Shown here: piece after piece, positions 10,974 through 19,900 of the stretch
Position numbering within the stretch: position 1 is the first letter of the stretch
How the letters are laid out: every line of letters begins with the position of its first letter
NCBI RefSeq assembly: GCF_030811555.1
Contig: NZ_JAUSQZ010000001.1
Location: forward strand, 682,001-746,000
DNA length: 64,000 nucleotides
Source: Kineosporia succinea
GTDB lineage: Bacteria; Actinomycetota; Actinomycetes; Actinomycetales; Kineosporiaceae
Reading direction: 5' to 3'
Translations under genes and position numbers: made by a program
The notes under the pieces: generated by a model
What the model was told of the DNA's origin: nothing
Seen by the model: the letters and a program-made list of their open reading frames with translations, nothing else
Database searches by the model: none

Positions 10974-12518
10974 TCAGCCCTTGATGCCCGGGACCATGAA
11001 CGACGCCGCCAGGTCGAACTCCTTGACGTCGACGTCGTGCTCCACCAGGAACTCGCGAAGCACATCGATGGCCCGGCGCTTGAACGCGTTGTGGTAGACC
11101 CGCTCGTCGGCCGCGCCGAAGTGGTTACCGTTGGCCGCGGCGGCCGTTCGGTCGCGCAGGCTCGGCGCGGCGGCCCAGCTCAGGTCGTTGCGCTCCTCGA
11201 GCTGCTGGTCGAGGTCGATGCGGTCGGCCTTCTCCTGGCGGTCCATGCGGATCTTGCGCACGGCCCGCGACGGGCTGCCCCACAGCAGCGGCCAGACCAT
11301 CGGGAACACGGTGCGCAGCAACGGGAGCCGGTGCGCGCCCGGCCCCAGCGGGATCTTCACCACGTCGCCGTAGTCGGGCTTGAGCGGGCGCAGCGCGGTG
11401 ACCGCCATCTCCACCTCGAGCATCGGGCCCTGCTTCTCGACCCGGACGAAGAGCGTGACCACGACCTGGCCGTCCCAGCCGGTGACCTCGAAGTAGGTGT
11501 AGGGCCGGGCCGAGCGGTGCTGCTGGCGCATCGCCCGCTCGATGACCTCGGGCCGGACCTCGGACACCGGGCGGCGGAAGCGCAGCTCGTAGTCCTTGTC
11601 GGGCAGAACGGGGCCGTAGCGGAACAGGCCACCGACCGCGCGGGCGTGACCACCGATGACGTAGAGCCGGTGGCCGGTCTTGGGCTTGTTCTCCATCGTC
11701 AGCGGGATCTGCTCGAGCAGGTAGCGGTGCAGGTCGATGCTCTCGAACAGGCGCGGCTCGGAGCGCTTGCCCAGCCCGGGGTCGAGCGTGCCGACCCGGG
11801 TGTCGATGGTGAAGCTCCACTTGTCGATCTGCTCACCGGAGCCGTTGAACGGGGTAGCGCCGGCGAAGACGATCACGTTGGCCCGGCCCGAGCTGCGGAT
11901 CGGGCCCTCGATCTCCTCGGGCAGCGGCGGGGGCTCGACCGCGTTCAGGCCCTTGATGCCGATGGAGGCCAGCGCCGAGTCGTGCACGGCGCGGTAGTGC
12001 CACCAGATGATCGCGAATCCGGCCACGTACGAGCCGACCAGCGCGAAGAAGCCGAGCATGAGCAGGCCGCCCGCGCCCAGGTCGCCGGTGAAGATCGAGA
12101 CCAGGGCGATCTCGAGGATGATCGCGACCGCGGCGGTGACCACGAGCAGCCACAGGTCGCGGGTCTCGCGGCGCTGCTTGGCCTGGGCGGCGTGCCGGGC
12201 CAGGGCCACGGCGTCGACCTGCCAGTTCGGCGACATCGCCTTCCAGTCCGGGTAGACGAGGTCGTTGAGGACCTCGCCGCCGAACGAGGCGTTCAGGTGG
12301 ATGGCCGAGCAGAGCTGACGGGTGATGCCGTCGCCGGCCGGGGTGAACGGCTGCACGCGGCGGCCCGCACCGGGGCGGTTGCCCCACGGTGGCTGCAGGG
12401 CCTGCCGCACCCGCACCTCGGGCGGCTCACCGCCGGAGCTCCCGCCGGTGAGCAGGCGTGGCTTGTCGACGGCGGTCCTGCCGGCTCCGCCGTGTCGCGA
12501 AGTCTCCGAGGGCGGCAT
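10974..12518 (-). CDS. Uncharacterised membrane protein, copy A of a duplicated family
   Basis: 514 residues. About 140 N-terminal residues (Pro/Gly-rich, then PNWQVDAVALARHAAQA at about residue 110) precede two adjacent hydrophobic helices (about residues 138-160 and 168-190). A large, probably cytoplasmic domain with conserved stretches such as PFNGSGEQIDKWSF, RLYVIGGHARA and DGQVVVTLFVRVE follows. The C-terminus has HFGAADERVYHNAFKRR. The protein at 29115-30584 is a full-length homologue with matching blocks in the same order. I do not recognise the family. In both loci the gene is divergent from a sugar transferase gene, which suggests a role connected with polysaccharide initiation or its control. 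The ATG at 12518 has GGGAG six bases upstream. Confidence 0.75.
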   Translation of the reverse strand: MPPSETSRHGGAGRTAVDKPRLLTGGSSGGEPPEVRVRQALQPPWGNRPGAGRRVQPFTPAGDGITRQLCSAIHLNASFGGEVLNDLVYPDWKAMSPNWQVDAVALARHAAQAKQRRETRDLWLLVVTAAVAIILEIALVSIFTGDLGAGGLLMLGFFALVGSYVAGFAIIWWHYRAVHDSALASIGIKGLNAVEPPPLPEEIEGPIRSSGRANVIVFAGATPFNGSGEQIDKWSFTIDTRVGTLDPGLGKRSEPRLFESIDLHRYLLEQIPLTMENKPKTGHRLYVIGGHARAVGGLFRYGPVLPDKDYELRFRRPVSEVRPEVIERAMRQQHRSARPYTYFEVTGWDGQVVVTLFVRVEKQGPMLEVEMAVTALRPLKPDYGDVVKIPLGPGAHRLPLLRTVFPMVWPLLWGSPSRAVRKIRMDRQEKADRIDLDQQLEERNDLSWAAAPSLRDRTAAAANGNHFGAADERVYHNAFKRRAIDVLREFLVEHDVDVKEFDLAASFMVPGIKG

Positions 12519-12960
12519 TCAGGCTCCCTGCGTCGCTCAATGACCGTTGCTTGGTCGGCACCCGTCCCGACAGTAGTCAGCCGTCCAGACGCACACCCGG
12601 TCTAGATGATGCACCGTGTAATAGCGCAACAGCGACACCCCGGGGCGAGTCGCCCATCTTTCCCGCATCACATTCCGGATCGACCGGCAATGGACCCGGT
12701 GTTCAGTCGCATTGCCGTGCCGGTGCCGACCACTGAAAGACCCCGGAGATCACGCGAGCCTCAAGCGCCTCCCAATTCCGGGCAATTCACACATTCCACT
12801 GACCTGGAGCGATTCCATGTAACCAGCTGTGAATAACCGACCTCAAGCAGTGATGAATGCCCTAAGGTGTGATCGCCCGGACCACCGCTGAAGAGGTCTG
12901 CGACGAGCGGGCCGGGATTCCGAGATCGACCCGACTGGAGTGTTCTGGGGGTTTGTCCTG
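12519..12960. promoter_or_regulatory. Divergent intergenic region, membrane protein A / sugar transferase A
   Basis: 442 bases without a plausible gene. It is clearly AT-richer than the flanks between about 12770 and 12880, where promoters for the rightward sugar transferase are expected; TAAGGT near 12871 is a possible -10 element. No strong inverted repeat or tRNA is visible. Confidence 0.4.
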
Positions 12961-14682
12961 ATGTCGCGCCGCCAACGCTCCGGGGAAAAGACGAGCCCCA
13001 TCGGTCACGGCCTGCGCGTCAGCCCCGGCAAACGCGAGCGGCACTCTGAATTCACCGATCCCGGCGCCACCGCCGCACCGGGGCTTGTGGGCAGTGCGGG
13101 TGCAGCGTCAGGCTCGGGTGTCCCGGGTCCGGCCGGCCCGCCGGGCCCCGTGACCGGCGCCGCGGAGGCGCCGGACCGTCCGCCCGGTTCGCCCGCCGAC
13201 CCGCCGGCGTCGCGGGTCGACATGCCCGGGTCGTCGCGGCTCGACCCGCCCGGGTCCCTGAAGGGCCTGCCCCGGCACGCCGACATCGACGCCCGGGCCG
13301 CGCTCACCCGCTACCGCCACCACGTCGTCCTCGCTGATGCCCTCTGCGCCGGCGTCGCCGCCCTGTTGGCCGTGCTGCTGCGCTTCGACGGCGAGGCCCC
13401 CGGGTTCTGGTCGTGGGTGCCGATCGTGCTGCCGCTGATCTGGATCGGCATCGCCGGCATGGACCGGGTCTACGAACGCCGCTTCCTGGGCGCCGGCACC
13501 GAGGAGTTCCAGCGGGTGCTGCGCTCGGGCGTGGTGCTGTTCGCGGCCATCGCCGTCACGTCGTTCCTGTCCAAGGCGTACGTGTCGCGCTCGGTCGTGG
13601 TCTTCGCGGTGCCCGTCACCGTGCTCGGTGCCCTGGCCGTGCGCAAGGTGCTGCGGATCCGGCTGCACCACGCCCGCGCGGCCGGCATCGGCCTGGAGCG
13701 CACCATCGTGCTGGGTGACGCCGAGGGTGCGCTCGAACTCGTGCACCTGCTGCGGCACAACACCCACCGAGGCATGGTGCCGGTCGGCATCTGCCTGGCC
13801 ACCAGCCCGGTGACCCCCAGCGACATGGACGGGGTGCCGGTGATGGGGGGCCCGGCCGACGTGCTCGAGGCGGTCGAGGCCACCCAGGCGCACGTGGTGG
13901 CGGTGGTGTCGCACCCCGATCTGTGGGGCCATCCCCTGCGTGAGCTGGCCTGGGCCCTCGAGGACCTCGACGTGGAGCTCATCGTCTCGCCCGGCATCGT
14001 CGAGGTGGCCGGACCCCGACTGTCGATCCGCCCGCTGGCCGGACTGTCGCTGCTGCACCTCGAGCAGCCCACCGCCGACGGCGGGGACCTCCTGCTCAAG
14101 GCCGCCTTCGACCGGATCCTGGGCAGCGCGATCCTGCTCGTCCTCGCCCCGTTGCTGGCCGCGATCGCGATCGCGGTGCGGGTGACCAGCCCTGGCCCGG
14201 CCCTGTTCCGGCAGACCCGCGTGGGCGTGGGCGGCCGCGAGTTCTCGATCTACAAGTTCCGCTCGATGGTCACCGACGCCGAGCACCGCCTCGACGACCT
14301 CACCACCCACGACGAGGGCAACGGCGTCCTCTTCAAGATGCGCACCGACCCCCGCGTCACGCCCCTCGGGGCCCGGCTGCGCCGCTACTCGCTCGACGAA
14401 CTCCCCCAGCTCATCAACGTCGCCAGGGGAGACATGTCCCTGGTCGGCCCTCGCCCCCCGCTCCCCCGGGAGGTGGCCGGCTACTCCGACGACGCCGTGC
14501 GGCGCCTGCGCGTACGCCCCGGCATGACCGGCCTCTGGCAGGTGTCCGGCCGCTCCGACCTGAGCTGGGAGCAGTCCCTCCTGCTCGACCTGCGCTACGT
14601 GGACAACTGGTCGATGACCCTCGACCTCAGCATCCTCTGGCGCACCGTCCGGGCCGTGGTGAAGGGCAACGGCGCCTACTAG
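12961..14682 (+). CDS. Polyprenyl-phosphate sugar-1-phosphate transferase (exopolysaccharide initiation), copy A
   Basis: 573 residues. About 105 Pro/Gly-rich N-terminal residues are followed by four hydrophobic helices, a CoA-binding-3-like nucleotide domain (about residues 250-370), a further helix, and the bacterial sugar transferase domain. The last carries KFRSMVTDAEHRL, RYSLDELPQLINV, SLVGPRPPLP and RPGMTGLWQVSGRSDLSW, matching WbaP/CpsE/GumD-type enzymes that load the first sugar-phosphate onto undecaprenyl phosphate. The ATG at 12961 is preferred because GGGGG lies nine bases upstream; an upstream in-frame GTG at 12940 lacks one. It is closely similar to the enzyme at 31214 from about residue 130 onward, with the long N-terminus being the main difference. 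A repeat array begins 38 bases after the stop. Confidence 0.9.
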   Translation: MSRRQRSGEKTSPIGHGLRVSPGKRERHSEFTDPGATAAPGLVGSAGAASGSGVPGPAGPPGPVTGAAEAPDRPPGSPADPPASRVDMPGSSRLDPPGSLKGLPRHADIDARAALTRYRHHVVLADALCAGVAALLAVLLRFDGEAPGFWSWVPIVLPLIWIGIAGMDRVYERRFLGAGTEEFQRVLRSGVVLFAAIAVTSFLSKAYVSRSVVVFAVPVTVLGALAVRKVLRIRLHHARAAGIGLERTIVLGDAEGALELVHLLRHNTHRGMVPVGICLATSPVTPSDMDGVPVMGGPADVLEAVEATQAHVVAVVSHPDLWGHPLRELAWALEDLDVELIVSPGIVEVAGPRLSIRPLAGLSLLHLEQPTADGGDLLLKAAFDRILGSAILLVLAPLLAAIAIAVRVTSPGPALFRQTRVGVGGREFSIYKFRSMVTDAEHRLDDLTTHDEGNGVLFKMRTDPRVTPLGARLRRYSLDELPQLINVARGDMSLVGPRPPLPREVAGYSDDAVRRLRVRPGMTGLWQVSGRSDLSWEQSLLLDLRYVDNWSMTLDLSILWRTVRAVVKGNGAY

Positions 14683-14720
14683 AGCGCCCCGCCACCTGCC
14701 CCGTAAGCGTCCCGCCACAG

Positions 14721-15006
14721 CACGCGTCCCCTTCCAGCGTGCGTCCCCTTCCAATCACGCGCCCCCTCCCAAACGCACGCCCCCTCCCAGGCGCGTGTCC
14801 CCTTCCAAGCACGCGTCCCCTCCCAGGCACGCGTCCCCTCCCAGGCACGCGTCCCCTCCCAAACGCGCGCCCCCTCATAAGCACGCGCTCCTTCCAAGCA
14901 CGCGTCCCCTCCCAAACGCGCGCCCCCTCCTAAGCACGCGCTCCCTCCCAAGCACGCGCCCCCTCCCACACGCGCGCCCCCTCCCAAACGCGCGCCCCCT
15001 CCCAGG
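14721..15006. repeat. 18-bp tandem repeat array, 16 copies
   Basis: Sixteen head-to-tail units, fourteen exactly 18 bases and two 17 bases long, with consensus CACGCGYCCCCTCCCARR. Units differ mainly at the first two and last two bases, where CA..GG, CA..AG and CG..AA types alternate. Decayed copies continue to about 15030. There are no spacers, so it is not a CRISPR array. Read on the minus strand it would give Trp/Gly/Glu/Arg hexapeptides, but no translation signal supports that. Confidence 0.9.
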
Positions 15007-15116
15007 CACTTCTCCCTCCACGCACGCGCATCCCCGCACGCCACGCGAGCGAACGCGCGTCCCGCCCCCGCCCGAACCGCATCCCAACCGAACCGCGCAC
15101 CACCCGAAGCGAAAGT

Positions 15117-15152
15117 TCGGTGCTTTCGATTATCGATAATCGAAAGCACCGA
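15117..15152. promoter_or_regulatory. 36-bp perfect palindrome with AT-rich centre
   Basis: Bases 15117-15152 equal their own reverse complement over all 36 positions. The outer arms read TCGGTGCTTTCGAT and the centre is built on TTATCGATAA, strikingly AT-rich for this genome. It may be a binding site for a dimeric DNA-binding protein, or form a cruciform or hairpin. No convincing gene starts beside it. Confidence 0.8.
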
Positions 15153-15393
15153 CCATGCGCCGAGCCGCCATGCCGCTGACGGGTAAAGGCACGCGGGAGC
15201 GGATGAAGATTCGAGGACAGAGGCACCGCCGCCGAGGCAAGAAGGCTGCGGACGCGGCAGGGGCCCGGTGTCAGGCGTCCGGTTCGGCAGATCCGGCACC
15301 AGGTCAACGGTCCCGTGGCCTCTCGCCCGGCAGCACCGTGTCAGCCCGCCCGGCGCACGCCCGATCGATCCCCGGTGCCAGGCACCCGCCCGT

Positions 15394-15561
15394 CAGCCCT
15401 GAGCCCGGCAGCCCTGAACCCGGTAGCCCGGCAGCCCTGAACCCGGTAGCCCGGCAGCCCTGAACCCGGTAGCCCGGCAGCCCTGAACCCGGTAGCCCGG
15501 TAGCCCTGAACCCGGTAGCCCGGTAGCCCGGTAGCCCTGAACCCGGCAGCCCTGAACCCGG
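15394..15561. repeat. Compound tandem array of 15-bp and 8-bp units
   Basis: Eight 15-base units YAGCCCTGAACCCGG and six 8-base units YAGCCCGG; most alternate, giving a 23-base super-unit. The 8-mer is the 15-mer with seven internal bases (TGAACCC or an equivalent frame) missing, so both probably come from one ancestral motif. The array lies about 65 bases after the stop codon of the leftward FHA gene. Confidence 0.9.
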
Positions 15562-15627
15562 CACCGGCTCGATGGATCCCGGGTGCTGCATCTCTCCCGG
15601 TGATCCCGAAGCGTCGGGGCTCGGGCC

Positions 15628-16485
15628 TCAGTGGTCTTCGGGGTCGTCCTCGTGGTCGGGGCCGTCGACGCCGTCCGGATTGGCCGCGGCCACCGCGAAC
15701 CAGGTCTGGGCCTGGGCCAGGTCGGCGTGCGTGATCGTGCCGCTGCGGATGGCCCACATGGCCAGGGGCAGGCGGAAGTCCTCGGCGGCGTCGGGGCGCT
15801 CGCGGGAGACCAGTCCGGGCACGCCGTGGCTGTCGAGCTTCTCGCGCACCTGCTTGAACACGTTGCGCACATAACCAGGGCGGCGCCCGACCCGCTCGGC
15901 CACCTGGCGATAGGTCGCGGCGCTGGCCTCAGTGCCGGAGCGGGTCAGCAGCGGCTCGCACAGTGCGGTGAGCAGGCGGCGCTGGGCGGGCGTGAGGATG
16001 ATCGGCGGCACGACCACGGTCGGCGAGTCGTCGGACTCGTCGTCGACCTCGGACGGTGAGGGCGGCAGGCCCCGCGCGTCGACGTGCACGACGTAGTCGC
16101 GACCGAAGCGGCCGGTGACGATCACGTCGAACTGGCGCCAGGGCAGCGAGGTGGTGGCGGCGCCGGGCTCGACCGTGCGCGTGGCCCCGGTGGGCGGGCG
16201 CAACTGAAGCAGCTTCGACGAGGAGACGTTGCGGATCAGCACGCAGTCGGCCAGCACCCGCACCGTGGCCGCATGCCGGGAGACGTGGTCGTCTTCCGGC
16301 TCGTAGGCGATGCGCAGGTCGCAGTTGCGGCTACGGCCGATCGTGACCTCGTGACCCGGCGGCACGGCGCGGCGCTGCTGCCCCTCCGTCACGGAGAAGA
16401 GCACGGCGGCCGGCCCGGCCTCACCGAACGTCGGCTGGCTCATCGCGCCACTCGGCACCTGCTGGGTCATGACCGTCTGCCCCAT
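15628..16485 (-). CDS. FHA-domain protein with C-terminal winged-helix-like region
   Basis: 285 residues from ATG at 16485, chosen because GGAAGG lies nine bases upstream. An N-terminal FHA domain (about residues 25-125) shows VTIGRSRNCDLRI and VSRHAATV, which carry the Gly-Arg, Ser and Ser-x-x-His positions of phosphothreonine-binding FHA domains. After an acidic linker with DDESDDSPTVVV, a region of about 80 residues (LTPAQRRLLTALCEPLL, TYRQVAERVGRRPGYVRNVF) resembles a DNA-binding helix-turn-helix of the type seen in other actinobacterial FHA proteins. This suggests a regulator read out by Ser/Thr kinase phosphorylation. No kinase gene is nearby. Confidence 0.8.
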   Translation of the reverse strand: MGQTVMTQQVPSGAMSQPTFGEAGPAAVLFSVTEGQQRRAVPPGHEVTIGRSRNCDLRIAYEPEDDHVSRHAATVRVLADCVLIRNVSSSKLLQLRPPTGATRTVEPGAATTSLPWRQFDVIVTGRFGRDYVVHVDARGLPPSPSEVDDESDDSPTVVVPPIILTPAQRRLLTALCEPLLTRSGTEASAATYRQVAERVGRRPGYVRNVFKQVREKLDSHGVPGLVSRERPDAAEDFRLPLAMWAIRSGTITHADLAQAQTWFAVAAANPDGVDGPDHEDDPEDH

Positions 16486-16758
16486 CCGCGCAGTCCTTCC
16501 CGGGAAGTCCGCGCCCTGCACACATGGCTCCCACTTTCGCTCATTCGCCCGGATCTGTCACCGGTCACCGCAAGGTACGGCACGAACAGCCCATTGACGA
16601 CGGAAAGAAAGTGGTGAGCCGATGTGATCTCGGCGATCGGCTAAGACCTTCGCACTGCATCCACATTGCATCGACACTCCCCTGCTGGGGCAAAGACTCT
16701 GCAGCAGAGCAGGACTCGGCATCCGCTCGGCCACTCGACGAGACCCCCGCGAAGGCGA

Positions 16759-16789
16759 GTATCCACCCGACCCCTGTGCGGGTGGATAC
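16759..16789. other. Perfect 11-bp stem-loop
   Basis: GTATCCACCCG (16759-16769) and CGGGTGGATAC (16779-16789) flank a 9-base loop. It lies about 270 bases upstream of the FHA gene start and 205 bases beyond the end of the coiled-coil gene. It may be a terminator for an unrecognised short transcript, or a protein-binding site. A further partial copy of the arm (GGATACC) occurs shortly after it. Confidence 0.55.
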
Positions 16790-16935
16790 CGCCCCATGAG
16801 GCAGCAGTGACTTATGGATACCCCTGGCAACCAATGAGCGGCCGGTCAATTCAGGACAACCCGAGAGGCTAATTCCGGGTAGTGCAGGGGTGCATCGAGA
16901 GCGCTCGGTGAGGGCATGGTCGCTCCGGGACAAAG

Positions 16936-16974
16936 CACCGTTCCCCGGCACCTGTCAGGTACCGGGGAACGGTG
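16936..16974 (-). terminator. Terminator hairpin of the coiled-coil membrane operon
   Basis: The 39-base element has 13-bp outer arms CACCGTTCCCCGG and CCGGGGAACGGTG, then an inner 5-bp stem ACCTG/CAGGT around a single T, interrupted only by one C/A mismatch. It begins 22 bases after the leftward stop at 16996. Confidence 0.8.
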
Positions 16975-16995
16975 GTGACTCCTCGAGCGGTCCGG

Positions 16996-19900
16996 TCAGC
17001 GGACCGTCTCGTCGTGATCGGCCTGGGCCTCCGCCTCGGGGGCGCCACCCTGCACCGGGATCTGCCCGGTGAAGGGCATCAGCGCGCCCGGCGGCTTGCC
17101 GTGACCGATCACCGCGGTGAACCCGCCGCGCGGACGGCGGGTGGGGCGCCGTCCCCAGAACCCGGTACGCGGTGCCTCACCGGCGGACGGGCGCTTCTCG
17201 CCGAGGGTCTGCACCTCGCCGCCGACCCGCTCGCCCGGGGTCATCCAGCGCGGCCGGATCTCCGGGGCGGGCCGGGCGTCCTCGAACTCAGGCTGCGGCT
17301 CGTCCGTGCCGGGCCCGGCAGCCGGCAGCACCGGCAGCACCGGCAGGGGGATCGGGTTGGTCGGGGGCGAGTCCACGTCACTGATGGTGGACGCGTCGGT
17401 CGCCTCGGTCTCCCCGGCCACCTGGGCGCCGAGGTCGGCTTCGGCGGCGAGGTCCTCGGCGAGGTGCGCCGTCGGCTCGTCGAAGCGCTCGTCGTCCCGT
17501 CCGTCGAACCTCTCGTTGCTCGGCTCGGCGGAACGGCCGCTCAGCAGCGGGAGGTCGATCGGGCCGGAGATGGCGTCCTTGGTCAGGCCGGCGTGTCCGC
17601 CGGGACGACGGGCCGAGACCGGCTCGGTCCGCGGCCCGGGCGGCTGGATCAGCGAGCGCAGCGCCTGCACCGGACGATCGTCCCGGACCGGGGCGCTCCA
17701 GCTCCGGTCACGGCCCGGGTCACGGTCACTGCCCGGGTTGCCGTTCCGGTCGCCACCACGGTCGCCACCACGGTCGTCGCCACGGCCACTGCTGCGGTCG
17801 GTGACGCGGTCGGTGCCATGGTGGCCGCCCTGGTCGGTGCGGGCCCACCAGGATTCGGCCCCGCCCCGGGCGGCGAACAGATCGACGCCGAGACCGGCGT
17901 GCGCGGCCACCGGGACCCCGGCGGGCTGGACCTGGCGGTCCTCCCGCTCGATGCGGGTCAGGTCGATGTGGTGCGGCATCTCGAGCGGACGCAGGTCGAT
18001 CGACCGCATCGCCCCGGCCACCTCGGCGGCCACGTCGGCCGAGTCGAGGTCGATGGGCCGGGCCGCGAGCGCGGACGTGTCCATCTTCCTCAGCGCCTGC
18101 AGCACCCGCCGGGCCTCCGAGGCCCGCTCGGCCGCCTGCGCCCGGAACTGCGCCGCCGCCCGGAACTCCTCGGCCGCCAGCTCGCGCTGGGTGCGCAGCT
18201 CGTCGGCCTCGGCCCGCAGCCGCTCGGCCCGCTCCCGCTCGAAGCGCAGCTGCTCGACCCGGGCCCGGGCCACCTGCTCCAGTTCCAGCCGGGCCTGGCC
18301 GGCCAGATCCTGCTCACCCAGTTCCCGGTCGGCGCGGGCCTGCTCGGTCCGCACCAGCTCCAGGCGCTCACGCTCGGCCAGCTCGACCTCGAGGCGCTGG
18401 ATCCCGGCCAGTTCCCGCTCCCGCAGGGCCCTCTCGGCCTCCTCGATCTCGGCCCGCAGCCGCGCCAGACGCTCTTCCTCGGCCCGCTCGGCCGCCGCCT
18501 GCTCGGCGGCGAGACGGGCGGCACGCTCGGCCTCGGCGCGCTCGAGACGCATCGCCTCGGCCCGCTCCTGCTCCTCGCGCACCCGCTCGGCCTCTTCGAG
18601 CTCCGCCCGCAGCCGCGCCAGACGCTGTGCCTCGACCCGCTCGGCCGCCGCCTTCTCCGCCGCGACCCGCGAGGCCGCGGCCCACTCCTGCACGGCCCAC
18701 TCGGCGCGGGCCCGCTCGACACCGGCCTGCTCGGCGGCGGCCCGGGCCTGCGCCCGCTCCGCCTCCTCCACGACCGACCGTTCCCGGGAAGCCTTCTCGG
18801 CCGCCCGCTTCGCCTGTGTCGCCGCGAAGAACACCGGCTCCAGCTCGGGCGAGGGCTCCTCGTCGGAGTCACTCAGCAGCGGCGCGGCGAGCGGGTCGGA
18901 CAAGGGGTCGGACAGGACGTCGCCCGCCCCGTCCTGAGCCTCGGCTGCCTCCCGGTCGGCCGCCTCGAGGTCGACAGAGGAGCCGACGGAGGAGGCGACA
19001 GAGGACCCGTCGACGGTCACCGGGCCCGACACGGCTCCGGACACGAGGTCGGCCGCGGCCACCGTCGCAGCTCCGACTCCCGACCCGGCACCGTCCCCGG
19101 CCGTCGCGGCCGCAGCTGACGCACCGGCCACCGCGGTCGTCCCGGTCTCTGCCCCGGCCACCCGCTCGCCCGGGGCACGACCCTCGAGGCCCTCCCGGGC
19201 GGCACCGGAATCAACCGGGCCACGCACCGAACCATCCACCGGACCACGCACCGAACCGCCGGCCGGGACGTCATCGGGGACCGACGCGTCCTCAATACCG
19301 GACCCGACGCCCTCCGAAGCCGCACTCGCGACCTCGGCCTCACGCACCGAGGACCCCGCGGGAACCAGGCGCATCGGCCCGGTCGCGCCGCGCACGTCCA
19401 CCACCGCGACCTCGTCACCCGCCGGGATCCCCTCGCGGGCGTCAGCCGAAGCCGCGTCGTCCGCCGGACGCCCGACCGTCGACGCGTCACGCAGGTCGAT
19501 CACCGGCGCCGGCTGGGTCTCGTCGAGACGGGACACGAAACCGGTGCGCGGGGCCAGCGCGTCCTCGAAGTCGTCGTCGGCCAGGTCGGGCACGGCCTCG
19601 AGGGCCCGCACCGCGGCCAGCTCGTCGTCGTCCTCGAGCATCGACACCAGGTCGGCGACGGACTCGGCCGACAGCAGCAGCTCTTCCGTGGAAACGTCTT
19701 TCGCCCCACGTACCGCACCCGTGGGCACCCCGACCGCGGGCACCTCCCCGGTCGGCACCGACACCAGACGGCGCGGCTTCGGACCGGATCCGGGCGTCGG
19801 CATCTCCTCGACGCTGTCGTCGAGACGGCTGCGGCGCTCACCCATGATCTGGCGCTGGAAGCTGACGGCCCGCACCCACACGTCCGTCACCTCGACCTCG

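Larger units (their letters stand above)
14683..15627. other. Non-coding block with two repeat arrays and a palindrome
   Basis: 945 bases between two convergent genes. Frames are open here on both strands but encode only low-complexity repeats without ribosome binding sites, so I treat them as non-coding. The block contains an 18-bp tandem array (14721-15006), a 36-bp perfect palindrome (15117-15152) and a compound 8/15-bp array (15394-15561), each listed separately. Confidence 0.7.
16486..16995. other. Intergenic region between FHA gene and coiled-coil operon
   Basis: 510 bases without a plausible gene. It holds the promoter of the leftward FHA gene near 16500-16600 and two strong hairpins, at 16759-16789 and 16936-16974. 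The right-hand hairpin is the likely terminator of the coiled-coil operon; the role of the other is unknown. Confidence 0.5.

Noticed and set aside
14679-15299. Leftward open frame across the 18-bp array coding for Trp-Glu-Gly-Thr-Arg repeats
   Set aside because: No ribosome binding site, no composition typical of protein, and the frame is created by an 18-base repeat that is a multiple of three.
15155-15463. Rightward frame starting just after the palindrome
   Set aside because: Arg/Pro/Ser-rich, without ribosome binding site, and runs into the second repeat array.
14721-15561. Repeat arrays considered as CRISPR
   Set aside because: Units are 8-18 bases, directly adjacent, without unique spacers, and no cas genes are nearby.
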